A stretch of DNA of 64,000 nucleotides. Source: Arthrobacter sp. JZ12. Its GTDB lineage: Bacteria > Actinomycetota > Actinomycetes > Actinomycetales > Micrococcaceae. Positions within the stretch are counted from its first letter, which is position 1. Every line of letters starts with the position of its first letter. A model generated the notes under the pieces. That model ran no database searches, had not been told where the DNA came from, and worked only from the letters and a program-made list of their open reading frames with translations. The stretch is taken from assembly GCF_035189165.1 (NCBI RefSeq), contig NZ_CP045246.1, forward strand, positions 310,001-374,000, in the 5' to 3' direction. Positions 25,979 to 35,400 of the stretch are shown piece after piece. The position numbers were made by a program, and so were the translations under genes.

Positions 25979-27585
25979 CAGGATTCAAGGCTCTCGGAGA
26001 TCCTGCCGGGGTGCAGCGGCACCGGCAGGGGGCCCGTGCTGACGTCGCGTCGCAGCCGCTTAACGATCAGTTCGGCGCTGATCAGGCACATCGGGATCCC
26101 GATTCCAGGGATGGTGGAACCGCCCGCGTAGTAGAGGCCCTGCACCTTGCGGCTGGCATTGCCGGCGCGGAAGAATGCGCTCTGGCGCAGCGTATGTGCC
26201 GGGCCCAGCGAGGTGCCGTTCCAGGAGTGGTAGTCGCGCTCGAAGTCGGCCGGGCCGTAGCTGCGGCGGAAGACGATGCGGTCGGCCAGGTCATCAACGC
26301 CCGTCCACTCGCTGATCTGGCGTACGACGGCGTCGGCCAGCTGCTCCAGCCGCTCACCTCCGCTGCCGCCCAGGCCGGGGTCTGCAGGGATGGGGACCAG
26401 GACGAACACGTTCTCGTGGCCGGCCGGCGCCACGGAGGGGTCGGTGGCGCTCGGCTTGCAGATGTACAGCGACGCGGGATCGGGGACGGAAGTGCTCGGC
26501 CCGAAGATCGCCTTGAAGTTCTCCTCCCACTCCCGAGTGAAAAGGAGCGTGTGGTGCCTCAGCTCCGGCAGGGAGCCGCGGACGCCCAAATAGAGCAGCA
26601 GCGCGCTGGGTCCGGCAGTACTCCGCGACCAGTACCGCTGCGGGTAGGTCTGGAGGTGGCGCGGCAGCAGTCGGGTTTCCGTGTGGTGGAGATCGGCGGC
26701 GGAAACAACGACGTCGGCTGCGATGTCCTGCTCGGTTCCGTCGGCGTCGCGGTAGCGCACGCCGCGTACGGCAGCCGGGCGCCACCGCGACACAGTACGG
26801 GCCGTTTTGATCTCGAGAACTTCAGCGCCGGTGGTGACGGTGACGCCCGCGTTCCGGGCCAGGGTTTCGATTGCCTCGACCAGGCGGGTGAATCCGCCCA
26901 TCGGGTAGAGCACGCCGTCGTCGAGGTCCAGGTGGCTCATGAGGTGGTACATGCTCGGTGCGGTGAACGGGGAGGTCCCGAGGAACACCGCCGGATACTC
27001 CAGGACCTGCTGCAGCCGAGGGTCGGAGACGTACCGGCGGGCGTAACTGTGCAGGGGTTCGAGCAACAGTCGGGCCAGGCGGGGGAGGCGGCTCAGGATA
27101 TCCGGGCGCAGCAGCGGCCCGAAGGATTCGAACGTGGAGTACAGGAACCGCCGGGTGGCCATGGTGTAGGTCTCGGCGGCGGAGTCGAGGTAACACTCCA
27201 GCTTTGCGCCCGCGCCCGGTTCAATGCGCTCGAAGAGTTCCACGACCTTGCGCCGCTCCGCCGGCACGTCCACAGGTTCCGGGAAGCCCTCGGACAGGAC
27301 GCGGTAGCCCGGGTCCAGCTTCACCAGGTCCAGTTGTTCATCGGCTGAGGTTCCGAGCAGCCGAAAGAAGTGGTCGATCACCTCGGGCATCAGGTACCAG
27401 GAGGGGCCGGCGTCGAACCGGAATCCGTCAGCGCTCCACGAGTGGGCGCGCCCGCCCACCGTGTCCTGCTTCTCCAGCACGGTGACCTGGTGGCCCTCGG
27501 CTGCCAGCAGCGCCGCCGTGGCGAGACCGCTGATGCCGCCGCCAATGACGACGACGGCGCGGCCGGGTGGCGTGGGAACCCTCAC
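25978..27585 (-). CDS. crtI: Phytoene desaturase
   Basis: 535-residue FAD enzyme that converts phytoene to lycopene by successive desaturations. The dinucleotide-binding motif VVVIGGGISGLATAALLAAEGHQVTVLEKQDTVGGRA is at residues 10-46. The C-terminal signature GLYYAGGSTIPGIGIPMCLISAELIVKRL is intact. Start GTG 27585 overlaps the crtB stop (GTGA), showing coupled translation. The length is that of full-length bacterial CrtI. Confidence 0.95.
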   Translation of the reverse strand: MRVPTPPGRAVVVIGGGISGLATAALLAAEGHQVTVLEKQDTVGGRAHSWSADGFRFDAGPSWYLMPEVIDHFFRLLGTSADEQLDLVKLDPGYRVLSEGFPEPVDVPAERRKVVELFERIEPGAGAKLECYLDSAAETYTMATRRFLYSTFESFGPLLRPDILSRLPRLARLLLEPLHSYARRYVSDPRLQQVLEYPAVFLGTSPFTAPSMYHLMSHLDLDDGVLYPMGGFTRLVEAIETLARNAGVTVTTGAEVLEIKTARTVSRWRPAAVRGVRYRDADGTEQDIAADVVVSAADLHHTETRLLPRHLQTYPQRYWSRSTAGPSALLLYLGVRGSLPELRHHTLLFTREWEENFKAIFGPSTSVPDPASLYICKPSATDPSVAPAGHENVFVLVPIPADPGLGGSGGERLEQLADAVVRQISEWTGVDDLADRIVFRRSYGPADFERDYHSWNGTSLGPAHTLRQSAFFRAGNASRKVQGLYYAGGSTIPGIGIPMCLISAELIVKRLRRDVSTGPLPVPLHPGRISESLES

Positions 27586-28496
27586 CGTGCCTCCGCTCCG
27601 GTTTCACGGTCCTCGGCCGCGGACATACCGCGCTTGCCCGCCAGGACCGCGAGGGCAATGCGCATCTTCACCGTGTTGGGGACGCTGATCCGGGTGGTCA
27701 TCAACTCCGCGGCGGGAGTATCTCTAATACGGTCAGCCAGTTCCGCGAACAGCTCCTGCGCGAGGGCAACGGCGCGGCGGCTGGACGGCGGCAACCCGCG
27801 CAGCACGCGGCGCGACTCGTCCAGGTCATGATCGATGTCCTTCAGCAACAGCAGCTTGTGCTCCTCGTCGAAATTGGCGGGAGAGACGTCCGGAAAGTAG
27901 CTTCGGCCAAGGGATTCGAAGTCTTCGGCAAGATCGCGCAGGAAGTTGACCTTCTGGAAAGCGGCACCGAGGTGGCGGGCGCCGCGTTCCAGCCGGGCGC
28001 GCTCGTCCGGAGTCACGTCCCGACCGTGCAAGAAGCACTTGAGACACATGAGTCCCACCACTTCGGCCGAGCCGTAGACGTATTCCTCGAAAGACTCCGG
28101 CGTGTGTTCCACGCGGTCCAGGTCGGCGCGCATCGACGCGAAGAAGGGTTGGGTCAGTTCGGTGCCGATCCCGGTCCGCCGTGCAGTGTCAGCGAAGGCG
28201 TGAACAACCAGGTTGGCGCTGTAGCCGATTGCAAGTGCACGCTCGGTCTCACGTTCGAACTCATCGAGCTGCCGGCGCGTTTCTTCGGCGTCCAGTCCCG
28301 CAGCGGAGGAAACACCGTCTACGATCTCGTCGGCGACCCGCACCAGGGCGTACACCGACTCAACCTGCCGGCGCACGCTGGCCTCGAACAGTCGGGACGC
28401 GAGCCCGAACGACGTGGAGTACGCATGCAGCACCACGGCTGAGGACTTCATGGCGGCGTCGGTGTAGTCGGCCAGAGCGTCCCGGTCGCGGTTCAT
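27582..28496 (-). CDS. crtB: Phytoene synthase
   Basis: 304-residue head-to-head prenyl synthase joining two geranylgeranyl diphosphates. The two Asp-rich motifs are seen as VRVADEIVDG (about residue 56) and NFLRDLAEDFESLGRSYFP (about residue 193). VGLMCLKCFLHG between them is usual for the family. The ATG at 28496 overlaps the crtE stop (ATGA), and the gene overlaps crtI by four bases. Confidence 0.94.
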   Translation of the reverse strand: MNRDRDALADYTDAAMKSSAVVLHAYSTSFGLASRLFEASVRRQVESVYALVRVADEIVDGVSSAAGLDAEETRRQLDEFERETERALAIGYSANLVVHAFADTARRTGIGTELTQPFFASMRADLDRVEHTPESFEEYVYGSAEVVGLMCLKCFLHGRDVTPDERARLERGARHLGAAFQKVNFLRDLAEDFESLGRSYFPDVSPANFDEEHKLLLLKDIDHDLDESRRVLRGLPPSSRRAVALAQELFAELADRIRDTPAAELMTTRISVPNTVKMRIALAVLAGKRGMSAAEDRETGAEAR

Positions 28497-29575
28497 ACGC
28501 GGACCCGTTCGGTCACGACGTCGGACAGAGGAGTCAGTCCGTCACGCAGCTCCTGCGGAACGAAAGCGCTCGTCAGCTGCTGCAGTGCCTGCTCAGTGAA
28601 CTCCGCGGCCAGCTGCATGGCGCGGTCGCGGGCGCCGGACTCGATGAGAAGCGTGCGCGCTTCGGCTGCACCCGCCGCGTTGAGGTCGGGATTGGCCAGG
28701 AGTTCGGCGATGCGCGTCCATTGCGGCTGCGTGGCCGCGTGGGAAATGAGTGCGGTCCGCTTTCCTTCCCGCAGGTCCCCCCAGCCGATCTTGCCCGTCC
28801 GGGTTTCGTCGCCGAAGACTCCGATAAGGTCATCGGCGATCTGGTAGGCGATGCCGATGCAGCGCCCGAAGGCTCCCAGCGCGTCGACCAGCCTGGTGTC
28901 CGCCCCGGCGAGGACGGCGCCGGCCTGGAGCGGCGCCTCAAAGGAGTACACGGCGGTCTTGAGGCGGGCCATGTCCAGCACTTCGTCAACCGATTGCGGT
29001 GTGGGATCAAGGGGTGCCAGTACGTCGAGCAGCTCGCCGCCTGCGGAGGCGAAGACCGCTTCATCCAGCAGGTCACCGAGCTTCTGCCGGGTGGAAAGGT
29101 CGACGTCGATCTCGCCCATCAGCCGGTACGAGTGGGAGAGGGCCAGGTCGCCGGCGATGACGCCCACGGACAGGCCGGTGTGTTCCGCCCGATCCGCGGC
29201 GCCTTTGTCGGCGGCCAGCTTCCGGTATGCGCCGGACACATTGGGCACTCCGCGACGGGTGAAGTCGCGGTCCACCACGTCGTCGTGCACGATCAGTGCG
29301 GTGTGCAGGAGTTCGAACGCGGCAGCCACGGTGGCCGCCGTCGTCGTATCCGTCCCGCCCAGGAGGCCGTAGATGGTCATTACCAGCCGCGGCCGGAAGC
29401 GCTTCCCGCCCACCGTGCACGCCTCAAGGTGTTCCCACATGGCAAGGTAGTCGGGGTGCATCGCTTCCGCGCGCGACTTGGAGCGGGCAAAGAAGGATGT
29501 CAGGACAAGGTCCACGGGCCGGCTGTCGATTGAGCCAACCAGTGTGGTCTCCTTGTCCATATCTAAAGTAAACAT
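28493..29575 (-). CDS. crtE: Geranylgeranyl diphosphate synthase
   Basis: 360-residue polyprenyl synthetase. The first Asp-rich motif is LIVHDDVVDRDFTRRG (DDxxD), preceded by GGKRFRPRLVM; the second is AYQIADDLIGVFGDETRTGK (DDxxG, then D). It supplies C20 diphosphate for CrtB. I chose ATG 29575 (AAAGGA six bases upstream); ATG 29560 is an in-frame alternative. It is the first gene of the carotenoid operon and starts only 20 bases from the divergent idi start, so both promoters must overlap the opposite coding regions or each other. Confidence 0.93.
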   Translation of the reverse strand: MFTLDMDKETTLVGSIDSRPVDLVLTSFFARSKSRAEAMHPDYLAMWEHLEACTVGGKRFRPRLVMTIYGLLGGTDTTTAATVAAAFELLHTALIVHDDVVDRDFTRRGVPNVSGAYRKLAADKGAADRAEHTGLSVGVIAGDLALSHSYRLMGEIDVDLSTRQKLGDLLDEAVFASAGGELLDVLAPLDPTPQSVDEVLDMARLKTAVYSFEAPLQAGAVLAGADTRLVDALGAFGRCIGIAYQIADDLIGVFGDETRTGKIGWGDLREGKRTALISHAATQPQWTRIAELLANPDLNAAGAAEARTLLIESGARDRAMQLAAEFTEQALQQLTSAFVPQELRDGLTPLSDVVTERVRV

Positions 29576-29595
29576 GCGCAATCCTTTGGAGGGAA

Positions 29596-30132
29596 ATGAA
29601 CCGCACTGGGGAGTTCGTTGTGCTCGCCGATCCGGATGGCACTCCCATCGGAACGCAGGACAAGGCAACGGTTCACACCACCTCCACGCCGCTTCACCTG
29701 GCCTTTTCCACACACGTGTTCGACGGCGACGGGCGGATCCTGGTCACCCGTCGGGCGCTGACCAAACTCACCTGGCCGGGCGTGTGGACGAACTCCTTCT
29801 GTGGGCATCCCGGACCGGGCGAGGCAACCGAGGACGCCGTGGTGCGCCGGGCCGAGCGTGAGCTGGGACTTCAGCTGACGGGGATTGAACTCCGGCTGCC
29901 GGATTTCAGGTACCGCGCGGTGGACGCCTCCGGCGTCGTCGAGAACGAAATCTGCCCCGTCTACACCGCCGTCGCCGCATCGCCGGTGGTACCGCGGGAT
30001 GACGAGGTCATGGAGTGGCAGTGGGCCGATCCGGAGCAGCTCACCGCGGCTGTCGCCGCCACGCCCTGGGCGTTCAGTCCGTGGCTGACGCTCCAGCTGC
30101 CGCTCCTGTACCCGGCACGGTTCCCGGGCTAG
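29596..30132 (+). CDS. idi: Isopentenyl-diphosphate delta-isomerase, type 1
   Basis: 178-residue Nudix-type enzyme that interconverts IPP and DMAPP, the starters for CrtE. LTWPGVWTNSFCGHPGPGEATEDAVVRRAERELGL contains the catalytic Cys (NSFCGHP) and Nudix-like metal-binding glutamates; VENEICPVYTAVAA carries the second catalytic Glu and EMEWQWAD-like EVMEWQWAD follows. ATG 29596 has GGAGGG close upstream. Divergent from crtE. Its TAG overlaps the opposite-strand stop of the CDF gene in CTAG. Confidence 0.94.
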   Translation: MNRTGEFVVLADPDGTPIGTQDKATVHTTSTPLHLAFSTHVFDGDGRILVTRRALTKLTWPGVWTNSFCGHPGPGEATEDAVVRRAERELGLQLTGIELRLPDFRYRAVDASGVVENEICPVYTAVAASPVVPRDDEVMEWQWADPEQLTAAVAATPWAFSPWLTLQLPLLYPARFPG

Positions 30133-30869
30133 CCGCTTTTAGGGAACTGCTCTTTGCAGCAGGAGCAGCTGCTGTCCGCCGCCGCGCGGACTGCGTCGTC
30201 GGCACGGGACACACCGTCGCCGGCATGGATGTTCGGTGCGCAGCAGCTGTCGCCGCGCCAGGCGTCAAATCCTTCCTTGACTGCAACGGCGGCAATCACA
30301 AGGGCCGCGATCGGGTCCGCCCAGGCCCAGCCCAGGGTCGCATTCAGGAGCAGCCCGATGAGAAGCACGCCGGAGAGATAGGTGCACAACAGGGTTTGCT
30401 TGGAATCGGCCACCGCCGAACGGGAACCGAGCTCGCGGCCGGCCCGCCGCTGCGCCCAGGACAGGAAAGGCATGACGAGCAGACTGACCGCGGCCAGCAC
30501 AATCCCGACTATAGATGTTTGCGCTTCGCTACCACCGAGCAGCGCCCGCACCGCGTCAACTGCAACGAACGCGGCCAGCGCGAAGAACGAGAAGGCGATG
30601 AACCGAAGCGCCGTCTTCTCCCTGGCCTCCGGATCTTGACCCGCGAACTGCCAGGCGACGGAGACAGCAGAGGAGACTTCGATAAGCGAATCGAGCCCAA
30701 ATCCGATCAGGGCGCTTGAAGAGGCAAGTGTGCCGGCCGAGAGGGCGACCACCGCTTCGATGATGTTGTAGGTGATCGTCGCAGCCACGAAGAATCGGAT
30801 CCTGCGAGACAGAACGGCGCGTCGGGTAGCAGGAAGCGGGGCGGACAGGTTCACGCTTGAGGTTGCCAT
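30129..30869 (-). CDS. Cation diffusion facilitator family transporter with Cys-rich tail
   Basis: 246 residues. About five to six hydrophobic helices; IGFGLDSLIEVSSAVSVAWQFAG is the CDF helix-2 signature with the metal-binding Asp, and GWAWADPIAALVIAAVAVKEGFDAWRG supplies the second site. The usual cytoplasmic domain is replaced by a short tail with many cysteines (DSCCAPNIHAGDGVS and ADSSCSCCKEQ). The family exports divalent metals such as Zn, Cd or Co. ATG 30869 overlaps the regulator stop (TGATG); ATG 30878 is also possible. Together with the upstream CmtR-like sensor it suggests a Cd/Pb/Zn efflux pair. Confidence 0.88.
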   Translation of the reverse strand: MATSSVNLSAPLPATRRAVLSRRIRFFVAATITYNIIEAVVALSAGTLASSSALIGFGLDSLIEVSSAVSVAWQFAGQDPEAREKTALRFIAFSFFALAAFVAVDAVRALLGGSEAQTSIVGIVLAAVSLLVMPFLSWAQRRAGRELGSRSAVADSKQTLLCTYLSGVLLIGLLLNATLGWAWADPIAALVIAAVAVKEGFDAWRGDSCCAPNIHAGDGVSRADDAVRAAADSSCSCCKEQFPKSG

Positions 30870-31216
30870 CAGCAGCATCCGTCCCCGGAACTGGCACGGC
30901 AGCAGGCCGGATCGACCGCCAAAACAACGCTGAGCAAATCACTCAGCGCATGCCCCAACTGGGCATCGGCGAGCTCATAGCGGGCTCGCCGTCCTTCCGG
31001 CACAGACACCACCAGACCGCAGCCCCGAAGACACGCCAGATGATTCGACAGGCTCTGCCTGCTGACGCCGATCTTCTCCGCTAGATCGCTCGGATAAGCG
31101 GGTGCTTCGGTCAAAGCCAGCAGAATTCGTGCGCGGGTCGGGTCGGACAACGCATAGCCGAACCGCGACAGGACCTCCGAGGAAGTCGCAGGCACTGTGT
31201 CGATGGTGGTTCCCAT
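30869..31216 (-). CDS. ArsR/SmtB family metal sensor, CmtR-like
   Basis: 115 residues from ATG 31216. A winged helix is clear: LSRFGYALSDPTRARILLALTEAPAYPSDLAEKIGVSRQSLSNHLACLRGCGLVVSVPEGRRARYELAD. Cysteines in CLRGCG within the recognition-helix region and in AVDPACC near the C-terminus sit where mycobacterial CmtR places its Cd(II)/Pb(II) ligands (Cys57, Cys61, Cys102). An inverted repeat lies 12-27 bases upstream of the start. It overlaps the CDF exporter gene, which it presumably represses until metal binds. Confidence 0.88.
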   Translation of the reverse strand: MGTTIDTVPATSSEVLSRFGYALSDPTRARILLALTEAPAYPSDLAEKIGVSRQSLSNHLACLRGCGLVVSVPEGRRARYELADAQLGHALSDLLSVVLAVDPACCRASSGDGCC

Positions 31217-31227
31217 GAAGTCGATAG

Positions 31228-31243
31228 TACATCTTTCGATGTA
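31228..31243 (-). promoter_or_regulatory. Inverted repeat, candidate operator of ArsR-type sensor
   Basis: TACATC (31228-31233) and GATGTA (31238-31243) form a perfect dyad with a 4-nt centre, 12 bases upstream of the regulator start codon. It is the expected position for autorepression. Confidence 0.55.
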
Positions 31244-31282
31244 TTCACCCAATGATGAATCTTCCGCGCTGCGCAGCGAGAC

Positions 31283-32038
31283 TTAACAACTACGACGACG
31301 GCGGCCCTCGCGGATCTCGCTGAGCGTCCAGCGCCAGCGCTCCCACGGCGGTGTGCCGCGCCAGTGCAGCGCCAGGGTGTGTACTGCGCGCGTGAAGCGG
31401 AGCCACCCCTTCCGCCCGCCCGCGAGAGCGCGCGCCGAAATCCCCACCTCCAGTGACCAGTCGAGCACCGTCCGCTGGGTGGGCCTAAGCGCGAAACCGA
31501 GGTCGACGTCGTCGTGCACGTCCGGATCCAGTCGGTGCACGCGCTCCCGGGCCGACAGCCAGTCCGTGCGCCGGAAGGCGCAATTGGAGCCGAAGGGCGG
31601 CCAGTGCCCCATCGCCAGGCCCATCAAGAGAAAATAGCCCATCATGTAGGCCACGGCGGCGAGGCGTGCACGCAACGGTGTGGTGTCGTAAAAGGCGCCC
31701 GGGCCCGTCAGGACTGCGAGTTCCGGTTCAGCGGCGAAACGATCAACGATTCTCTCGAGCCAGTCGGCCGGTGCGAGGGTGTCCGCGTCACAGCGCGCGA
31801 TGAGGTCGCCGAGCGCCGCGTCATATCCCGTTGAGGCCGCGGCGGCGATGCCGGGTGTCGGTTCGGGGATTACGCGGGCGCCGAAGCGGGCGGCGACCTC
31901 CGCGCTGTTATCGGAGGAGTTGTTGTCCACCACGATGATCTCAAGCGGGGCAAGCGTCTGCGCAGCGAGGGTTTCGAGGCAGCGGGCGAGGGGGCCGGCG
32001 TCGTCCTTGCAGGGGATCACCACTGAGACGGACGGCAT
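31283..32038 (-). CDS. Glycosyltransferase family 2 protein
   Basis: 251 residues. VSVVIPCKDDAGPLARCLETLAAQTLAPLEIIVVDNNSSDNS is the GT-A nucleotide-sugar fold start, ARCDADTLAPADWLERI holds the DxD motif (DAD), and GSNCAFRRTDW and DPDVHDDVDLGFALR are the acceptor-side motifs with the catalytic-base region (DDVDL). A hydrophobic stretch VAYMMGYFLLMGLAMG may be a membrane contact. It has no clear operon partners; donor and acceptor are unknown. Confidence 0.88.
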   Translation of the reverse strand: MPSVSVVIPCKDDAGPLARCLETLAAQTLAPLEIIVVDNNSSDNSAEVAARFGARVIPEPTPGIAAAASTGYDAALGDLIARCDADTLAPADWLERIVDRFAAEPELAVLTGPGAFYDTTPLRARLAAVAYMMGYFLLMGLAMGHWPPFGSNCAFRRTDWLSARERVHRLDPDVHDDVDLGFALRPTQRTVLDWSLEVGISARALAGGRKGWLRFTRAVHTLALHWRGTPPWERWRWTLSEIREGRRRRSC

Positions 32039-32082
32039 GCCCCGATCCTAACGGTGGATGGTCCCCCCAGGCTCCTAAGGTA

Positions 32083-32313
32083 CTAGGCGAAGATCGCCCG
32101 CGCAGCGTCTGGGTGCAGCACGAACTGCGGGCTTCCATTTTCGTCTGCCGTTCCGGAGGAGACGTAGTAGCCGTGTCCCATCGCGGGGCCTTCAGCGGCC
32201 CGATCCAGTGCCCTCAATGACTCTTCCGACAGGATCGCGTCAGGACCGGCGGACCGGATCTCCTCGGCTTCTTCGGCAGTTAGCTTGGCGGCCAGACCGG
32301 CAAAATCCTTCAC
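32083..32313 (-). CDS. Small acidic hypothetical protein
   Basis: 76 residues from GTG 32313, chosen because AGGAG lies six bases upstream; an in-frame GTG at 32331 lacks this. The sequence (AGLAAKLTAEEAEEIRSAGPDAILSEESLRALDRAAEG then HGYYVSSGTADENGSPQFVLHPDAARAIF) has an N-terminal helix and a C-terminal beta part and matches no family I know. It is divergent from the Pls-like synthetase, with roughly 180 bases between them. Confidence 0.6.
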   Translation of the reverse strand: MKDFAGLAAKLTAEEAEEIRSAGPDAILSEESLRALDRAAEGPAMGHGYYVSSGTADENGSPQFVLHPDAARAIFA

Positions 32314-32496
32314 GATGACTCCTAGGTGCACGCAGTTCGGGTGCGGATAGGGACGATTCTAGGCCTTGATGCGGCGGCCGGACCGCGGGAGGTGTAGAAA
32401 AACGCAAGGTCCAAGGAGGACACTAAGGGGTTATCAGAGAGGTCGATGCAAACCGTCACCTCCCTTCTGGTCGGGCTCGCAAGGAAGAGGGCAGAC

Positions 32497-35400
32497 ATGA
32501 ACAGTAGGTCTACAACTGATTCCGAAATGAACGGTCCAGTCCTGCTGCATGGTGCCGGGTCCTTCGGAGCGGCCGGGGCCGGGCCCGTCCTTACGGCCGA
32601 GGGCATGGACCACGCTGTTCGCTGGCGGGTGGGTGAGCGGCTCCATCACCTGTTCGAGGCCCGCTGTGACAGCCTGCGGAGCCAAGGCCGGAGAGGCCAG
32701 CTGGCTGTTGATGCGGGGGACACCGCCCTCAGTTATGACGAGCTCGACGGGCGGGCGAACCAGCTCGCCCGGCACCTGCTGGTGTGCGGCGCCCGGCCCG
32801 GGGACCGGATCGCACTCCTGTTCGATCAGCCATGGCAGGCCTATATTGGAATGCTGGCCGTGCTGAAGATCCATGCAGCATACGTCCCCCTTGATCCCGG
32901 TTTTCCGGCGGACCGGCTGAAGTACATAGTCGAGGACGCTGACGCTGCCCTGGTTTTGTCCCTCACGCACCTGAAGGATCTGCTGCCTGAAGTTGCTGCC
33001 CCCGTAGTGTGCCTGGACCATGTGCGCACACACATCGCGGCCGAGGATTCGTCGCGCCTTGCTGCCCTGCCTGAGGGCGGTGTAGAAGACGAGCTGGCGT
33101 ACATCATCTACACCTCCGGCTCAACCGGGCGGCCCAAGGGGGTCGGGATTGATCATGCCAGTATCTGCAACTTTGTCCGCGTTGCCGCTGAGGTTTACGG
33201 CTACACACCAAAGGACCGCGTTTATCAGGGTATGACCATCGCCTTCGATTTCTCCGTAGAGGAGATATGGGTGCCTTGGATGGTGGGGGCTACCTTGGTT
33301 CCCAAGCCCGGCGGCTCCAGTCTTCTGGGTGCCGAACTGGCCGACTATCTGCAGGAACGGCGCATTACCGCACTGTGCTGTGTGCCGACTCTGCTGGCCA
33401 CCATCGATGAGGACCTGCCCAGCCTGCGGTTCCTGCTGGTTTCCGGAGAGGCCTGCCCCCGCGATCTAATCACCCGCTGGCACCGGCCGGGCCGGCGGTT
33501 CCTGAATGTTTACGGACCCACGGAAGCGACCGTCACCGCGACCGTGGCTGTCGCCGACCCGGACCGGCCGGTAACGCTTGGGGTACCCCTGCCCACTTAT
33601 TCGGCCGTAATTCTGGACCCTGATGAGAACCGGGCCTTACCGATCGGGGAGACCGGTGAGATCGGGTTGGCCGGGGTCGGCCTGGCCCGAGGGTACATCA
33701 ACCGGCAGGACCTGACTGAACGGGCGTTCATCCCGGATTTCCTGCAGCTCGCCAACAATCCGTCCGGCCGGATCTACCGCACCGGTGACTTGGGGAGAAT
33801 CAATAACGACGGAGAGATCGAATATTTCGGCCGCATTGACACCCAGGTGAAGATCCGCGGCTACCGGATTGAGCTGACGGAAATTGAATCCGTTCTTCTG
33901 CAGGTTCCGGGCATCGCTCAGGCCGTCGTGTCGACCTATGAACCCGAGCCGGGATTTGTGGAGCTGGCCGCCTACTACACGCTGCGCCAGGACACCGCGG
34001 ATCTCGATCCGCATGATATCTACAAAATGCTGAGGGTCCGGCTGCCCGGTTACATGGTCCCGGCCTACTTCGAACAGCTCACCGCCATTCCGATGATGGC
34101 CAGCGACAAGGCCGACCGGAAGCGTCTACCGCGGCCGGCGAACAGGCTCAGTCTGGCCGGTACCGGTAGCTACACGGCTCCGGCGACACCGGTGGAGGAA
34201 CTGCTGGCAGCGGAACTTGCCGCGGTCCTTCGCCTGGAGCGTGTTTCCACCGACGCGCACTTCTTCAATGACCTCGGCGCAAACTCACTGCTGATGGCGC
34301 ATTTTTGCGCCCGGGTGCGGGCGCACAAGGAACTCGTTCCGCCCGCAATGAAGGACATCTACCTTAATCCGTCGGTTCAGCAACTAGCACTCCTGCTGGG
34401 CGCGAGCCAGCCGGAGGCCGATGACGAAGGAGGCCCGGCCACGGCGGCCGTCCCGGCAGGGAGGCCTGCCAGCACGGCACAGTACGTCACCTGCGGGGCG
34501 CTTCAGTTGCTGATCTTTCTGGGGTACATCACGTGGGGCTCGCTGCTGCTGGTTCTGGGCTACCAGTGGGTCTCGGGGGGCAGCGACCTGGTTCAGATGT
34601 GGGTCCGTGCCATCGGCTTCGGAGCCCTCTCATTCGTTGTTTTCTCGCTGGTGCCGGTCCTGTTGAAGTGGATCCTGATCGGACGGTGGAAATCCGGGCA
34701 GATCCAGATTTGGAGTCTGGCCTACGTCCGGTTCTGGGCAGTCAAGATCCTTGTCCAGGCCAACCCTATGGTGATGTTCGCCGGCTCCCCTCTCTACGTG
34801 CTGTACTTGCGGATGCTCGGGGCGAAGATCGGCAAGGGCGCAGTGATCTTCTCGCGCATGGTCCCGGTGTGCACCGACCTGTTCACCGTGGGAGACGGTA
34901 CCGTCATCCATAAGAACTCCTTTTTCCTCTGCTGCCGCGCCCGCTCCGGAATCATCGAAATGGGACCCGTAACCCTGGGCCGGAATGTGCTGATCTCCGA
35001 GAAGACGACACTGGACATCGGGACTTCCATGGGCGACGACGCCCAGTTAGGGCATGCCTCTTCGCTGCAGACTTCACAGTCGGTGCCGAACGGGCAGATT
35101 TGGCACGGCTCTCCGGCGGCCCCTACCAGCACGAATTACCGCCGGGTGGATCCGACCAATTGCAGTACCCGCAGAAGGGTTATCTACAGCATCCTGCAAC
35201 TGGTGAACCGCCTTCTGCTGGTTTTCCCGGTCATGCTGCTCGGTTTGGCTGCCCTGCTGCCGGAATACCTGAAAGTGGGCCATCTGAGGCTGGACAACCT
35301 CGGATTCTTCCTGGACACCATGTTGGTGACCCTCGCACTATTCATCGGCGGGTTCATCACCGGTCTGATTATCGTCCTGACCGTTCCACGGCTGTTGAAC

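Noticed and set aside
26011-27348. 445-codon plus-strand frame opposite crtI
   Set aside because: crtI is complete with FAD and C-terminal signatures; the opposite frame has no recognisable motif.
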